DNA of 64,000 nucleotides from Microbacterium forte (lineage in GTDB: Bacteria; Actinomycetota; Actinomycetes; Actinomycetales; Microbacteriaceae): assembly GCF_031885415.1 (NCBI RefSeq), contig NZ_CP116871.1, forward strand, positions 1,798,001 through 1,862,000. The letters are read 5' to 3'. Each line of letters starts with the position of its first letter. Position 1 is the stretch's first letter. The position numbers and the translations under genes were made by a program. The notes beneath the pieces were generated by a model. The model saw only the letters and a program-made list of their open reading frames with translations. It had not been told where the DNA came from and did not search any database. Below, piece after piece: positions 37,485-45,703 of this stretch.

Positions 37485-38852
37485 TCAGACCGAGACGCCG
37501 CGATCCGCGAGGAAGGTGATGGGGTTGGTGTACGCGCCGTTGATGTAGACCTCGAAGTGCAGGTGGCAGCCGACGGATGCTCCGGTGTTGCCGGCGTAGG
37601 CGATGACCTGACCGGAGTTCACCCAGGTGCCGCTGCGGACCGCGAATCCACCGTCCCTGATGTGCGCATAGCCGGAGGAGACTCCGCCGCCGTGCTGGAT
37701 GCGGATGTAGTTGCCGTAGTTGCCCCGGGGGCCGGCGTAGTCGACGGTGCCGGACTGCGCCGCGTAGATCGCCGCTCCGCAGCCGTTCGCGAGGTCGACG
37801 CCGTAGTGGTAGCCGGAGCATGCCGCGCAGGGCTTGGGACGAGGGCCGAACCCCGCGCTGCGGTGGCCGCCGTGCGGTCGGACCCAGCCTCCCGATCCGG
37901 GTGACCCGCCGACTCCTCCGCCGCCACCGCCACCGCCGCCATTGCCTGCGGCGGCAGCAGCGGCCTCGGCCGCTTCGCGACGCTTGCGTTCTTCCTCCGC
38001 GACGCGCACGCCCTCCTGGTAGCCGGCCACGGTCGTCGCCGTGGCGTCCTTCAGGGCGGCGAGCTGCGCCTGCATCGTCGCGAGGTTGGCCGACTGCTCG
38101 TCGAGCGCCGCCTGGGCGGCGTCGGCTGCCGCCTGGGCCTCGATCATCTTCTGCTCGGCGATCTGCTGCAGACGGTCGCGCTCGGTGCGGGCGACGACGG
38201 CCTGATCGGTGAGCGCCTGGGCCGAGTTGCGTGCGGCGACCGCGTTGTCGTGCACCGTCTGGTTGTACTGGTAGACCTTGTCCATCGTCCCGAGACGAGA
38301 GAGCAGCTGGTCGGCGTTGTCGGCCGAGCCGGCGAAGAAGAGTTCGAGGGCGGTGTCATCGCCCCCGTTGCGATAGAGCTGAGCGGCGAGCTGGGCGGCC
38401 TTCTTGGTCGCGTCGTCGGCGACGAGCGCCTGCTCGTCGGCCTTTGACTGGAGCTCATCTGCGACGGCGATGGCGTCGAAGTACGCCAGCTGTGCGGCGT
38501 TGTACTCCTCGCCGGCGAGGACGGCCTTCGCCTGCGCGTCTGCCACCCGCTGCTTGAGCGACTGGATGAGCCCCTCGATGCGCGTGACCTCGCCTGCCTT
38601 CGCGGCCTCGTTGTTCATCGCGTTCTGGACGTCGTCCCAGCTGGGATACGTCGCCGCGTACGCGGCGGTCACGCCGTTGGAGACGCCGAAGGCGCTGAGG
38701 GCGACGACGCTGAGCGCGCCGAGAGTGAGGGCGCCGCGACGGGTGACCGAGCGGTCCTTCCAGAACGCACGGCTCTCCGCGGGCGTCGGCGCGCAGCCGC
38801 AGTCGTCGGATGCCGCCGCAGCAGCATTCGTCGTCGAGTCCTTGTCGTTCAC
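37485..38852 (-). CDS. Secreted coiled-coil M23-family murein hydrolase
   Basis: A 455-residue secreted protein. The signal region has SVTRRGALTLGAL (RR at 38-39) before a hydrophobic stretch ending in AYAA, resembling a Tat signal. A long alpha-helical coiled coil (about 75-310, Ala/Gln/Glu-rich) follows, then a Gly-rich hinge and a C-terminal LytM/M23 domain with YHYGVDLAN and HLHFEVYING carrying Zn ligands. This EnvC/RipA-like plan suggests peptidoglycan cleavage controlled by the coiled coil. GTG start with GGAAGGGG upstream. Confidence 0.9.
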   Translation of the reverse strand: MNDKDSTTNAAAAASDDCGCAPTPAESRAFWKDRSVTRRGALTLGALSVVALSAFGVSNGVTAAYAATYPSWDDVQNAMNNEAAKAGEVTRIEGLIQSLKQRVADAQAKAVLAGEEYNAAQLAYFDAIAVADELQSKADEQALVADDATKKAAQLAAQLYRNGGDDTALELFFAGSADNADQLLSRLGTMDKVYQYNQTVHDNAVAARNSAQALTDQAVVARTERDRLQQIAEQKMIEAQAAADAAQAALDEQSANLATMQAQLAALKDATATTVAGYQEGVRVAEEERKRREAAEAAAAAAGNGGGGGGGGGVGGSPGSGGWVRPHGGHRSAGFGPRPKPCAACSGYHYGVDLANGCGAAIYAAQSGTVDYAGPRGNYGNYIRIQHGGGVSSGYAHIRDGGFAVRSGTWVNSGQVIAYAGNTGASVGCHLHFEVYINGAYTNPITFLADRGVSV

Positions 38853-39063
38853 TCGGCCCCTTCCGCCGGTTTCACAAATGCCACACTAACAACTTCTTTC
38901 ACATCCGCACCAGGAGGCGGACAGCGCGAGAGGACACAGCGATACGGGTCCATCGTCCTCCCGAACACGCCCGGGGTACATCAGGCTCGCCCTCGATTCG
39001 CGTTTTGCTCAGATCTTCCCTTATGCTTGAGCGTCGGCAAGGAAGTCCTCCGGGACAGACTTC

Positions 39064-39136
39064 GGCCCCATCGTTTAGCGGCCTAGGACGCCGCCCTTTC
39101 ACGGCGGTAGCACGGGTTCGAATCCCGTTGGGGTCA
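39064..39136 (+). tRNA. tRNA-Glu (anticodon TTC)
   Basis: A 73-base cloverleaf. The acceptor GGCCCCA pairs with TGGGGTC, the anticodon loop is CTTTCAC, and the T-arm is CGGGTTCGAATCCCG. Discriminator A, no CCA. A possible -10 (TATGCT) is at 39022-39027. Confidence 0.96.
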
Positions 39137-39146
39137 CTCCTTCCGG

Positions 39147-39152
39147 TATAAT
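39147..39152 (+). promoter_or_regulatory. TATAAT -10 box before tRNA-Asp
   Basis: A perfect TATAAT lies between tRNA-Glu and tRNA-Asp, 13 bases before the tRNA-Asp 5' end. Its -35 would fall inside the 3' part of tRNA-Glu, so tRNA-Asp may have an internal promoter besides read-through. Confidence 0.5.
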
Positions 39153-39165
39153 TGAAAACAAGTAT

Positions 39166-39239
39166 GGCCCTGTAGCGCAGTTGGTTAGCGTGCCGCCCTG
39201 TCACGGCGGAGGTCGCGGGTTCAAGTCCCGTCAGGGTCG
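39166..39239 (+). tRNA. tRNA-Asp (anticodon GTC)
   Basis: A 74-base cloverleaf. The acceptor GGCCCTG pairs with CAGGGTC, the anticodon loop is CTGTCAC, and the T-arm is CGGGTTCAAGTCCCG. Discriminator G, no CCA. Confidence 0.96.
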
Positions 39240-39250
39240 CTCTAAGCGAC

Positions 39251-39278
39251 GGGCCTTTCTCTTCGAGAAGGGCCCTTT
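39251..39278 (+). terminator. Rho-independent terminator after tRNA-Asp
   Basis: GGGCCTTTCT and AGAAGGGCCC form a 10-bp stem (one G-T wobble) with a short TTCG-containing loop, followed by TTT. Confidence 0.75.
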
Positions 39279-39310
39279 CGTCTAGATGCGACAGGTCTAG
39301 CCCGTCGCAC

Positions 39311-39383
39311 GGCTCTGTAGCTCAGTTGGTAGAGCGCACGACTGAAAATCGTGAGGTCACGGGATCGACGCCCGTCGGAGCCA
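39311..39383 (+). tRNA. tRNA-Phe (anticodon GAA)
   Basis: A 73-base cloverleaf. The acceptor GGCTCTG pairs with CGGAGCC, and the anticodon loop is CTGAAAA. The T-stem ACGGG/CCCGT encloses ATCGACG, so position 54 is A instead of the nearly universal T. Discriminator A, no CCA. Confidence 0.95.
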
Positions 39384-39504
39384 CAGGGTGATCATTACAG
39401 TCACCTTAGGAACCCTCGCCTAGCTTCTACATGGCGGGGGTTTCCGCTTTTCCCGGGCGGAGGCGATCTGAACGCCGGACAGCGCACTTGATACCGTCGA
39501 TGAC

Positions 39505-39813
39505 ATGTTCGTCTTCGGAATCGCTGCCGCTGTCGTCGGGATCGCGATCTTCCACACCGCTCTCGGGATGACTCTTCGAGCCAACGCGACCACGCGAGTT
39601 CCGTTCGGCGGCAAGCCTCGGACGACGCCTGAGCGCTCGATCGCACTGCGGGCCGTGGGCGCCGGACTCATCGTGCTCGGCGCCGCGCTCGTGAGCACCG
39701 CGGGATGGCACTGGACGATCATGGTGGTTCTGGCCGGTCCCGTCGCAGCGCTCGTCGTGCTGACCCTCCACAACCGGCGCGTCAGCCGCGAGGCCTCGTT
39801 CACACGAGAGTGA
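39505..39813 (+). CDS. Small two-to-three-helix membrane protein
   Basis: A 102-residue protein. The first helix (VFGIAAAVVGIAIFHTALGM) is followed by a basic loop, then two hydrophobic stretches (AVGAGLIVLGAALVSTAG; IMVVLAGPVAALVVLTL) and a charged tail. The composition is typical of a real membrane protein, but I do not recognise the family. TACCGT at 39492-39497 would start transcription about one base before the ATG. It follows the tRNA cluster. Confidence 0.65.
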   Translation: MFVFGIAAAVVGIAIFHTALGMTLRANATTRVPFGGKPRTTPERSIALRAVGAGLIVLGAALVSTAGWHWTIMVVLAGPVAALVVLTLHNRRVSREASFTRE

Positions 39814-39906
39814 CGACCGCATGGATGCAGTCCATGAGTGCGGCTGCAGCACAGTAGACACGCAGGTCGTCTCTCGCGGTCGATATCCCACCCGACGTAT
39901 GCGAAG

Positions 39907-39920
39907 TAATATATCGATAT
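39907..39920 (+). promoter_or_regulatory. Leaderless promoter and palindrome overlapping the GntR start
   Basis: TAATAT (39907-39912) ends 7 bases before the ATG at 39919. The perfect palindrome ATATCGATAT (39911-39920) covers the -10 end and the first two bases of the start codon. This is a likely self-binding site for the GntR protein encoded here. Confidence 0.55.
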
Positions 39921-40542
39921 GGGACCTGACCTGCCGGTTGTGCCTGGGGCGCAGCGGAACCTCGGAGCTGAGGAGCTCTTCCGTCGACTGGCGACGTCGA
40001 TCGCCGACGGCACTTATGCTCCGGGCGCGAAACTGAGCGACAAGGCGATCGCCGACGACCTCGGCGTCACCCGCACCCCGGTGCGAGAGGCAGTGCAGCG
40101 ACTCGCGCGAGCCGGGCTGATGGAAGTCCACGCGAATCGCTATTCGATGGTCACCGACATCACCGACGAACGCTCACGCATCACCCGCGAGTTCGCCGCG
40201 TCTCAGGGCGGCGAGATCATCCGCGAGGCTGCACTCGCGCTGTCCGAGGCGGACCTCGCCATCGCGTGCGAGCTGATCGGCGCGGCGATCGAGTCGGTCG
40301 AGTCCGGCAAGGGCTGGATCGAGGCCCATGTCGAGCTCTTCGAATTCCTGACCGACCGTGCGCTGAACGATCTCTATCGACTGATGCTGAGCGACTTCTG
40401 GTATCTCGTGTTCCGCGATCTCTACCTCGGAGAGCCGCGAGTGAACACGCGGGAGTCTCTCGAGGAGCTCGAGTCCGCGATGCGCGCTCGCAGCGCGACC
40501 GCCGGCGTCAAGGCCGTGCAGAGGATGCTCCGCCTGAAGTAG
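39919..40542 (+). CDS. GntR-family transcriptional regulator (FCD-type length)
   Basis: A 207-residue regulator. The winged helix-turn-helix covers about 17-75 (FRRLATSIADGTYAPGAKLSDKAIADDLGVTRTPVREAVQRL). The helical C-terminal ligand domain has the size of FadR/FCD domains, but is somewhat short. Target genes are unknown; the AEC transporter lies 314 bp downstream on the same strand. A palindrome over its own start suggests autorepression. Confidence 0.85.
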   Translation: MGPDLPVVPGAQRNLGAEELFRRLATSIADGTYAPGAKLSDKAIADDLGVTRTPVREAVQRLARAGLMEVHANRYSMVTDITDERSRITREFAASQGGEIIREAALALSEADLAIACELIGAAIESVESGKGWIEAHVELFEFLTDRALNDLYRLMLSDFWYLVFRDLYLGEPRVNTRESLEELESAMRARSATAGVKAVQRMLRLK

Positions 40543-40566
40543 CGGATCCACTCCGAGGAGTTGGTT

Positions 40567-40597
40567 CCGGTCCCCCGCGCCCGAACGGGGGGACCGG
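40567..40597 (+). terminator. Terminator hairpin after the GntR gene
   Basis: CCGGTCCCCC (40567-40576) and GGGGGACCGG (40588-40597) form a 10-bp perfect stem shortly after the GntR stop. No long T-tract follows. Confidence 0.65.
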
Positions 40598-40856
40598 ATC
40601 AGTCGATGAGAAGGTCCGCAAGCGCACCCACCCCCCAGTGGGCGCTCAAGACCGAGAGACTCGAGGGCACGTCTGGTTCGACCGACGGAGAGCAGCAGAC
40701 TGCGGCTCGTCGTATTGCCAGCGTATTGGCGAGACGGGCACTGACGCTGATCGGGGCTCAACCATTGACGCCGAGACGCTCGAACTGCTATGCCGAGACA
40801 CCCTGCCCGAGCCGCCGGTGACAATGGGGTGGGTCCGGGCTGGATACGCTCGAACC
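40598..40856. other. Intergenic stretch without a recognised gene
   Basis: Between the GntR terminator and the AEC gene. It contains a small imperfect hairpin (AGCGCACCCAC with GTGGGCGCT, about 40619-40648) and, at its end, the -10 TACGCT (40845-40850) for the transporter. No coding potential or RNA gene was recognised. Confidence 0.5.
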
Positions 40857-41777
40857 ATGCTCGAGACGTTCACCGGATTCGCGGTCGTGGGGGTGGCGAT
40901 CGCCCTCGGGTACCTGCTCGGGCGGATCGATCTGCTCGGCCCGCACGCCCGGCATGTGCTCGGCCGCCTGATCTTCTTCGTGCTGTCGCCGTTCCTGCTC
41001 TTCACCGTGCTCGCCCATGCCGATGCGAAGATGCTCTTCTCCTCGCTGCTCCCCGTCTCGGCGATAGCGGCCGTCGCGATCATCGCGATCTACACGCTGG
41101 TGGCGCGACTCTGGTGGAAGCGCCCCGTCGGAGAGACGCTGATCGGCGCCCTGTCGGCCGGGCAGGTCAACTCGAACAACATCGGCATCCCACTGTCTCT
41201 GTACCTGCTCGGCAGCGCCGCCTACCCCGCGCCGGTCGTGCTCATGCAGCTGCTGGTCTTCACGCCGGTCTCGCTGACGATCCTCGATGCCGTCACGAGC
41301 GACCGGGTCTCGCTGCGCAAGACCCTCGTGCGCACGGCGACCAACCCGATCATCATCGCCTCGCTCCTCGGAACCCTCGTCTCGGTGCTGGGCATCACTG
41401 TTCCGCCCATCGTCATGGAGCCCGCGCAGCTGATCGCCGATGCTGCCGTGCCGGTGCTGCTGATCAGCTACGGCATCTCGCTGCACGGCCAGCGCGTCCT
41501 CGGAGCCCCCGGACACCGCCGAGACATCATCGTCGCCACATCGCTCAAGCTCATCGCGATGCCTCTGATCGCCTGGGTCGTGGCGGAGTTCGTCTTCGGA
41601 CTCTCTTCGGCCGAAGTGCTGATCGTCGTCATCCTCGCGGCGCTTCCGACCGCCCAGAACGTCTTCAACTACTCGCAGCGATACGACATCGGCGAGACCA
41701 TCTCGCGTGACACCGTGTTCCTCACCACGCTCGGCTGCCTGCCCGTGCTGATCCTCATCATGTTCCTGCTGGGGTGA
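40857..41777 (+). CDS. AEC-family (auxin efflux carrier-like) transporter
   Basis: A 306-residue integral membrane protein with about ten helices. SAGQVNSNNIGIPLSLYLLG in the middle and LAALPTAQNVFNYSQRYD near the end are the family hallmarks. Bacterial AEC proteins move carboxylates such as malate or malonate; the substrate here is unknown. ATG at 40857 is supported by TACGCT exactly 7 bases upstream. The 3' end overlaps the convergent DUF2071 gene by 20 bp. Confidence 0.88.
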   Translation: MLETFTGFAVVGVAIALGYLLGRIDLLGPHARHVLGRLIFFVLSPFLLFTVLAHADAKMLFSSLLPVSAIAAVAIIAIYTLVARLWWKRPVGETLIGALSAGQVNSNNIGIPLSLYLLGSAAYPAPVVLMQLLVFTPVSLTILDAVTSDRVSLRKTLVRTATNPIIIASLLGTLVSVLGITVPPIVMEPAQLIADAAVPVLLISYGISLHGQRVLGAPGHRRDIIVATSLKLIAMPLIAWVVAEFVFGLSSAEVLIVVILAALPTAQNVFNYSQRYDIGETISRDTVFLTTLGCLPVLILIMFLLG

Positions 41778-42492
41778 GCACCGCAGCATCCCGCCGGCCG
41801 CCGACGCCGGAGAGGGTCAGCGGGAGATCGCGCATCACGACGACGCTGTCGAAGACCGCAGCCCCGGCGGGAAGCGCCTCGAAGAACGACGACCGAAGGT
41901 GGTGCAGACGGGCACCTTCGACCTTCCACGAGTCGGACGCGAGCGCGACCGGTTCGACGGTGCGTCGGTCGCGCGCCAGTGACCACCCGATGCGACCGGA
42001 GCGGTAGAAGTCGGAGGCCTCGTCGACAGACGCGAACAGCGCACTCGACCATTCGCCGCCCACTTCGACATCGGCGTCGAGGCTGTGCCCGGCCGCCTCC
42101 ATCGCGAGTGCGTAACGATCGCCGGATTCCTCGATCCGGAATCGCGCCCTCCGATGCACCCCGGGGAACAGTCGCCCACCGAACAGCACCGGATGCCATG
42201 CCGAACTGTGGCGTTCGAAGATGAAGACCCCCTGCTCGACGCCGTCGGGGCCGTCCCACTCGACGGCGATCCGATGAGCGGCGTTCTCGGAGCGGAGACC
42301 CCATCGACCGCTCGACCAGCCCGGGCGAATCGATTCCAGACCCAGCACGCACACGCCGGCGACCGCAGAGCCGTCGACGATTCGAGGGCGGAACCCCGCA
42401 GGCAGCAGCGAGACGGCGACGTCAGGGTCCACCCGGTAGCTGATCAGAAGTCGCCGGCGCAGCTGCGCCCGTACGTCGCGAATGATCCTCAT
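41758..42492 (-). CDS. DUF2071 / acetoacetate-decarboxylase-fold protein
   Basis: A 244-residue protein of the YqjF/DUF2071 group. LLISYRVDPDVAVSLLPAGFRPRIVDG at the N-terminus and AHRIAVEWDGPDGVEQGVFI are typical. The fold resembles acetoacetate decarboxylase, but catalysis is not established. The mRNA looks leaderless (TAGATT at 42499-42504), with a well-spaced -35 and a dyad in the spacer. It is divergent from the next gene. Confidence 0.8.
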   Translation of the reverse strand: MRIIRDVRAQLRRRLLISYRVDPDVAVSLLPAGFRPRIVDGSAVAGVCVLGLESIRPGWSSGRWGLRSENAAHRIAVEWDGPDGVEQGVFIFERHSSAWHPVLFGGRLFPGVHRRARFRIEESGDRYALAMEAAGHSLDADVEVGGEWSSALFASVDEASDFYRSGRIGWSLARDRRTVEPVALASDSWKVEGARLHHLRSSFFEALPAGAAVFDSVVVMRDLPLTLSGVGGRRDAAVLTPAGT

Positions 42493-42498
42493 GTTGTG

Positions 42499-42527
42499 AA
42501 TCTAGCACTGTAGCTAAATTACTCCAA
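42499..42527 (-). promoter_or_regulatory. Promoter with internal dyad upstream of the DUF2071 gene
   Basis: On the minus strand TTGGAG (42522-42527) and TAGATT (42499-42504) are 17 bp apart. The -10 ends 7 bases before the start codon at 42492. In the spacer, TAGC and GCTA arms (42503-42516) form a dyad that overlaps the -10, where a MarR-type repressor could bind. Confidence 0.6.
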
Positions 42528-42563
42528 GGGTGTCGGCGTATCCGCCTCCCGTAGGTTGTATGC

Positions 42564-43067
42564 GTGGACAACGCGCTCATCTACGTCGCGGTGATCGCCG
42601 CGATCCTCGTGCTGGCGATCTTCCTCCCCCGCTGGGTGCGCCGCTCGACCGACGCGGCTGGAGGAAGAGAAGGGCGGCGCTACGCGACGACCCGCCTCAC
42701 CGGGATCCTCGACGAACTGGACACGACTCTGGTGCTGCATGCGCCGGAAGCCACAGCACGCGAGGTCGTCGACGGTGTCGTGCTGCAGCAGCCGCGCAAG
42801 TTCACCCGGCTCGGGGGCGGGGGCTACGGCATCCGATTCATCGAGCCCGACGACGCGATCGTGCGGCTCGTCGACGATGAGCGCGGAACCCGGCTGGAGG
42901 TCGAGAGGGTCCGCGAGCACCTGGGCGTGCCGAACACCTCGGAGTTCTGGGCAGACCTGCGCTCCGGCGTCTCCGCGGCCGCGCACGTGAGGGGCATCGA
43001 TGTCTCCCCGGGACGGCCGACCCACCACCGGCGCGACGAGGCGACGGGAACATGGATGCCGGTCTAG
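42564..43067 (+). CDS. Membrane-anchored hypothetical protein
   Basis: A 167-residue protein with one N-terminal transmembrane helix (ALIYVAVIAAILVLAIFLP), a basic flank (RWVRRS), and a soluble domain of unknown family containing LGGGGYGIRFIEPDDAIVRL. The GTG start is supported by TAGGTT (42552-42557), 7 bases upstream. It lies divergent from DUF2071 and upstream of the DivIVA-like gene. I do not recognise a function. Confidence 0.7.
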   Translation: MDNALIYVAVIAAILVLAIFLPRWVRRSTDAAGGREGRRYATTRLTGILDELDTTLVLHAPEATAREVVDGVVLQQPRKFTRLGGGGYGIRFIEPDDAIVRLVDDERGTRLEVERVREHLGVPNTSEFWADLRSGVSAAAHVRGIDVSPGRPTHHRRDEATGTWMPV

Positions 43068-43235
43068 ACCGACCGCACGTCGCGTACCGGAACACCGGGT
43101 GCATCTCACAGCCGCCGCAACTAGGCTGTGGTATTGCTGATGACGCACCGGCCCCACCACAGCCGGCCTCGCGACGGCACCATTTCTCATCACAGCCCTC
43201 AGTCCCTCTGTGACCTGCGCCGGAAAGGCCGACCA

Positions 43236-44651
43236 ATGAGTGAATCCCCCAATAACGACCGGACTCCCGACTTCTTCGACAAGCTGATTGAAGAGACGCC
43301 CCGTGAGCAGTCCGGCTTCACAGCGTCGTTCCGCGGCTACGACAAGGCCGAGGTCGACTCGGCTCTGAGCGCGCTGCGCAATCAGCTGCAGCAGGCGAAG
43401 GCAGACCTCGCCGCCACCGAGGCGCGCCACGAAGACGCCGTCGAGGCGCTCCGCGAAGAAGAGCGCATCGCCCGCGAAGAACTCGAGGCCGAGCTTCTCG
43501 CCACCAAGGCGAAGGCCGCGGAGACCGAGCAGCAGGTCGCCACCCTGACCAACGAGCTCGTCGACACTCCGCGGGCGGACGGCCAGGAGGCGCCGTCGCG
43601 CGAGCAGTTCGAGGCCATCCTCCGTGTCGCCGAAGAGCAGGCGAACGTGCTCATCCAGAACGCCGCGGTGCAGGCGGACCGCCTGATGGCCGCAGCTCGC
43701 GAAGAGGTCACCACGCAGCGTGCCGAGGCCGATGCCGATGTCACCCGCATCATCGCCCACGCTCAGCACGATGCCGACCAGGTGCGCCTGAAGATCGACA
43801 CCGAGTACACCGCGCACCAGGCGACTCTCGAGCGCGAGGCCGCGCACGCCGCCGAGCGGGTGCACCAGGCGACGCAGGAAGCCACGGCGATCCGCACCGA
43901 GGCCGAGAAGGGCGCTGCGGCGCTTCGCTCGCTCGTCACTCGCGAGACGACCCAGCTGCGTGCCGAGGCGGAGCGCGAGGTGCGCGAGATGAACGCGCGC
44001 GTGCTCGAGTTCGAGGAGACGCTCACCCGACGCCAGGACGACGCCCAGCAGGAGTTCCTCGTGCTGCACAACCAGGCCGTCGCCCACGCCGAGCGCATCA
44101 CGAACGATGCCAACGAGCAGGTCGCCGCGTCGCTCGATCATGCACAGCGCATCTCCGCGAAGGCCGACGACTACGAGCGGCTGATGCGCTCGCAGGCGCA
44201 GACCATCGAAGCGGATGCCCAGGTGCGCGCCCGCGACACGCTCGACCGTGCGCGCGTGAAGTCGCAGAAGATCGTCGACTCTGTGACGAGTCACACCTCC
44301 GCAGTACTGCGGGATGCCGAAGACCAGGCGCGCCAGCTGCGCTGGCAGCAGCAGCAGCTCGCCAGCTTCATGGCCGAGGTGCGCGAGCTGATCCGCCCGG
44401 AGGGGATCTTCAGCGACCAGCAGAAGGAGGACGCCGTCGCGCCGGCGGCCGACGCTGACGACGACGTGCTCGACGTCGACACCCTCGATGCCGAGATCCT
44501 CGAAGACGACCAGGACGACACCGTAGAGCCCGTCGAGGAGTTCCGCGGGGACGAGGCCCTCGACGATGAGCTCCTCGATGACGACGCCGAGACCATCGAC
44601 GGAAAGATCACCATCGAGGTCGTCGAGACCGATGAGAAGGCCTCACGCTGA
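43236..44651 (+). CDS. DivIVA-domain coiled-coil protein
   Basis: A 471-residue protein. SGFTASFRGYDKAEVDSALSALRNQL (about 26-51) is a DivIVA-like N-terminal motif. A near-continuous Ala/Glu/Arg coiled coil follows to about residue 400, then a very acidic tail (DADDDVLDVDTLDAEILEDD). Such proteins scaffold polar growth or cell-division machinery in actinobacteria. It is longer than Wag31. ATG at 43236 has GGAAAGG upstream; a -10 (TAGGCT) is at 43122-43127. Confidence 0.82.
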   Translation: MSESPNNDRTPDFFDKLIEETPREQSGFTASFRGYDKAEVDSALSALRNQLQQAKADLAATEARHEDAVEALREEERIAREELEAELLATKAKAAETEQQVATLTNELVDTPRADGQEAPSREQFEAILRVAEEQANVLIQNAAVQADRLMAAAREEVTTQRAEADADVTRIIAHAQHDADQVRLKIDTEYTAHQATLEREAAHAAERVHQATQEATAIRTEAEKGAAALRSLVTRETTQLRAEAEREVREMNARVLEFEETLTRRQDDAQQEFLVLHNQAVAHAERITNDANEQVAASLDHAQRISAKADDYERLMRSQAQTIEADAQVRARDTLDRARVKSQKIVDSVTSHTSAVLRDAEDQARQLRWQQQQLASFMAEVRELIRPEGIFSDQQKEDAVAPAADADDDVLDVDTLDAEILEDDQDDTVEPVEEFRGDEALDDELLDDDAETIDGKITIEVVETDEKASR

Positions 44652-44666
44652 CCTCGATCTCCTGAC

Positions 44667-44707
44667 GAACAGGGGCGTGGGCGGACATTCCGCTCACGCC
44701 CCTGTTC
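44667..44707 (+). terminator. Terminator after the DivIVA-like gene
   Basis: GAACAGGGGCGTG (44667-44679) pairs perfectly over 13 bp with CACGCCCCTGTTC (44695-44707). Confidence 0.85.
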
Positions 44708-44716
44708 CGTCCTCAG

Positions 44717-44744
44717 CGGGCATCCACCGATCGGTGGATGCCCG
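44717..44744. promoter_or_regulatory. Perfect 28-bp palindrome upstream of the ABC exporter operon
   Basis: The half-site CGGGCATCCACCGA is followed immediately by its exact reverse complement, giving 28 bp of uninterrupted symmetry. It lies after the DivIVA terminator, 11 bp before a TTGACG that could be a -35 (44755-44760), and 53 bp before the ABC start codon. A dimeric repressor operator or a second terminator (12-bp stem, GATC loop) are the main readings. Confidence 0.6.
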
Positions 44745-44797
44745 AGTCCGTCGCTTGACGGCTACCGCGCGCGCTCTTCCGCGGGCACGCTGGGAAC

Positions 44798-45703
44798 ATG
44801 ACAGACAGCGTGATCGAGGTGCGGGATCTCCGCAAGGACTACGGCGGGTTCGCCGCCGTCGACGGCATCAGCTTCGACATCGGCCGGGGCGAGACGTTCG
44901 CGCTGCTCGGCCCGAACGGTGCAGGAAAGTCGACGACCATCGAGATCCTCGAGGGATATCGACACCGCACGTCCGGCGAGGTGCGTGTGCTGGGCGTCGA
45001 CCCGCAGCGCGGCGGGCTGGACTGGAAGGCACGCCTGGGGATCGTGCTGCAATCCACCGGCGAAGCGGGCAACTTCACCGTCCGTGAGCTGCTCACCGAG
45101 TTCGCCGGGTACTACCCCCGCCCTCGCGACATCGACGAGGTGATCGCCGCGGTGGGCCTCGAGCAGAAGCAGCGCTCCCGCGCAGGGAAGCTCTCCGGCG
45201 GACAGCAGCGCCGCCTCGACGTCGCACTGGGGATCATCGGTCGACCCGAGATGCTATTCCTCGACGAACCGACCACGGGTTTCGATCCAGAGGCGCGCCG
45301 CCAGTTCTGGGATCTCATCCGCTCGCTCAAGGCGGAGGGAACCACCATCCTGCTGACCACCCATTACCTCGACGAAGCGGCTCAGCTCGGCGACCGCGCC
45401 GCGGTCATCACAGGGGGGCGGATCGCCGCGATCGGGCCGATCGACGAGATCGGCGGCCCGGACGCACGCACACCGCTGGTGCGCTGGCGGGATGCGACGG
45501 GCACGCGTCATGAGCAGCGCACCCCGACTCCTGGAGCGTTCGTCTCGGGGCTGCAGACGACGATCGGCGAACCCGACGCCCTGGAGGTCGTCCGCCCGAC
45601 CCTCGAGGACATCTACCTCGGCCTGATCCGAGAGCACGATGCCGCATCCGCCGCGGACCCCACGGCAGACGACAGCCTCACCGACCTGAAGGAGCCGGCA
45701 TGA
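44798..45703 (+). CDS. ABC exporter ATP-binding protein
   Basis: A 301-residue ABC-2-type ATPase. Walker A GPNGAGKST about residues 43-51, signature LSGGQQRRLDVALGI, Walker B LFLDEPTTGFD and the H-loop TTHYLDEA. The C-terminal part is the domain seen in drug- or antibiotic-exporter ATPases. It overlaps the permease gene by 4 bp. Together with the kinase and regulator downstream it forms a transporter plus two-component module. Confidence 0.92.
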   Translation: MTDSVIEVRDLRKDYGGFAAVDGISFDIGRGETFALLGPNGAGKSTTIEILEGYRHRTSGEVRVLGVDPQRGGLDWKARLGIVLQSTGEAGNFTVRELLTEFAGYYPRPRDIDEVIAAVGLEQKQRSRAGKLSGGQQRRLDVALGIIGRPEMLFLDEPTTGFDPEARRQFWDLIRSLKAEGTTILLTTHYLDEAAQLGDRAAVITGGRIAAIGPIDEIGGPDARTPLVRWRDATGTRHEQRTPTPGAFVSGLQTTIGEPDALEVVRPTLEDIYLGLIREHDAASAADPTADDSLTDLKEPA

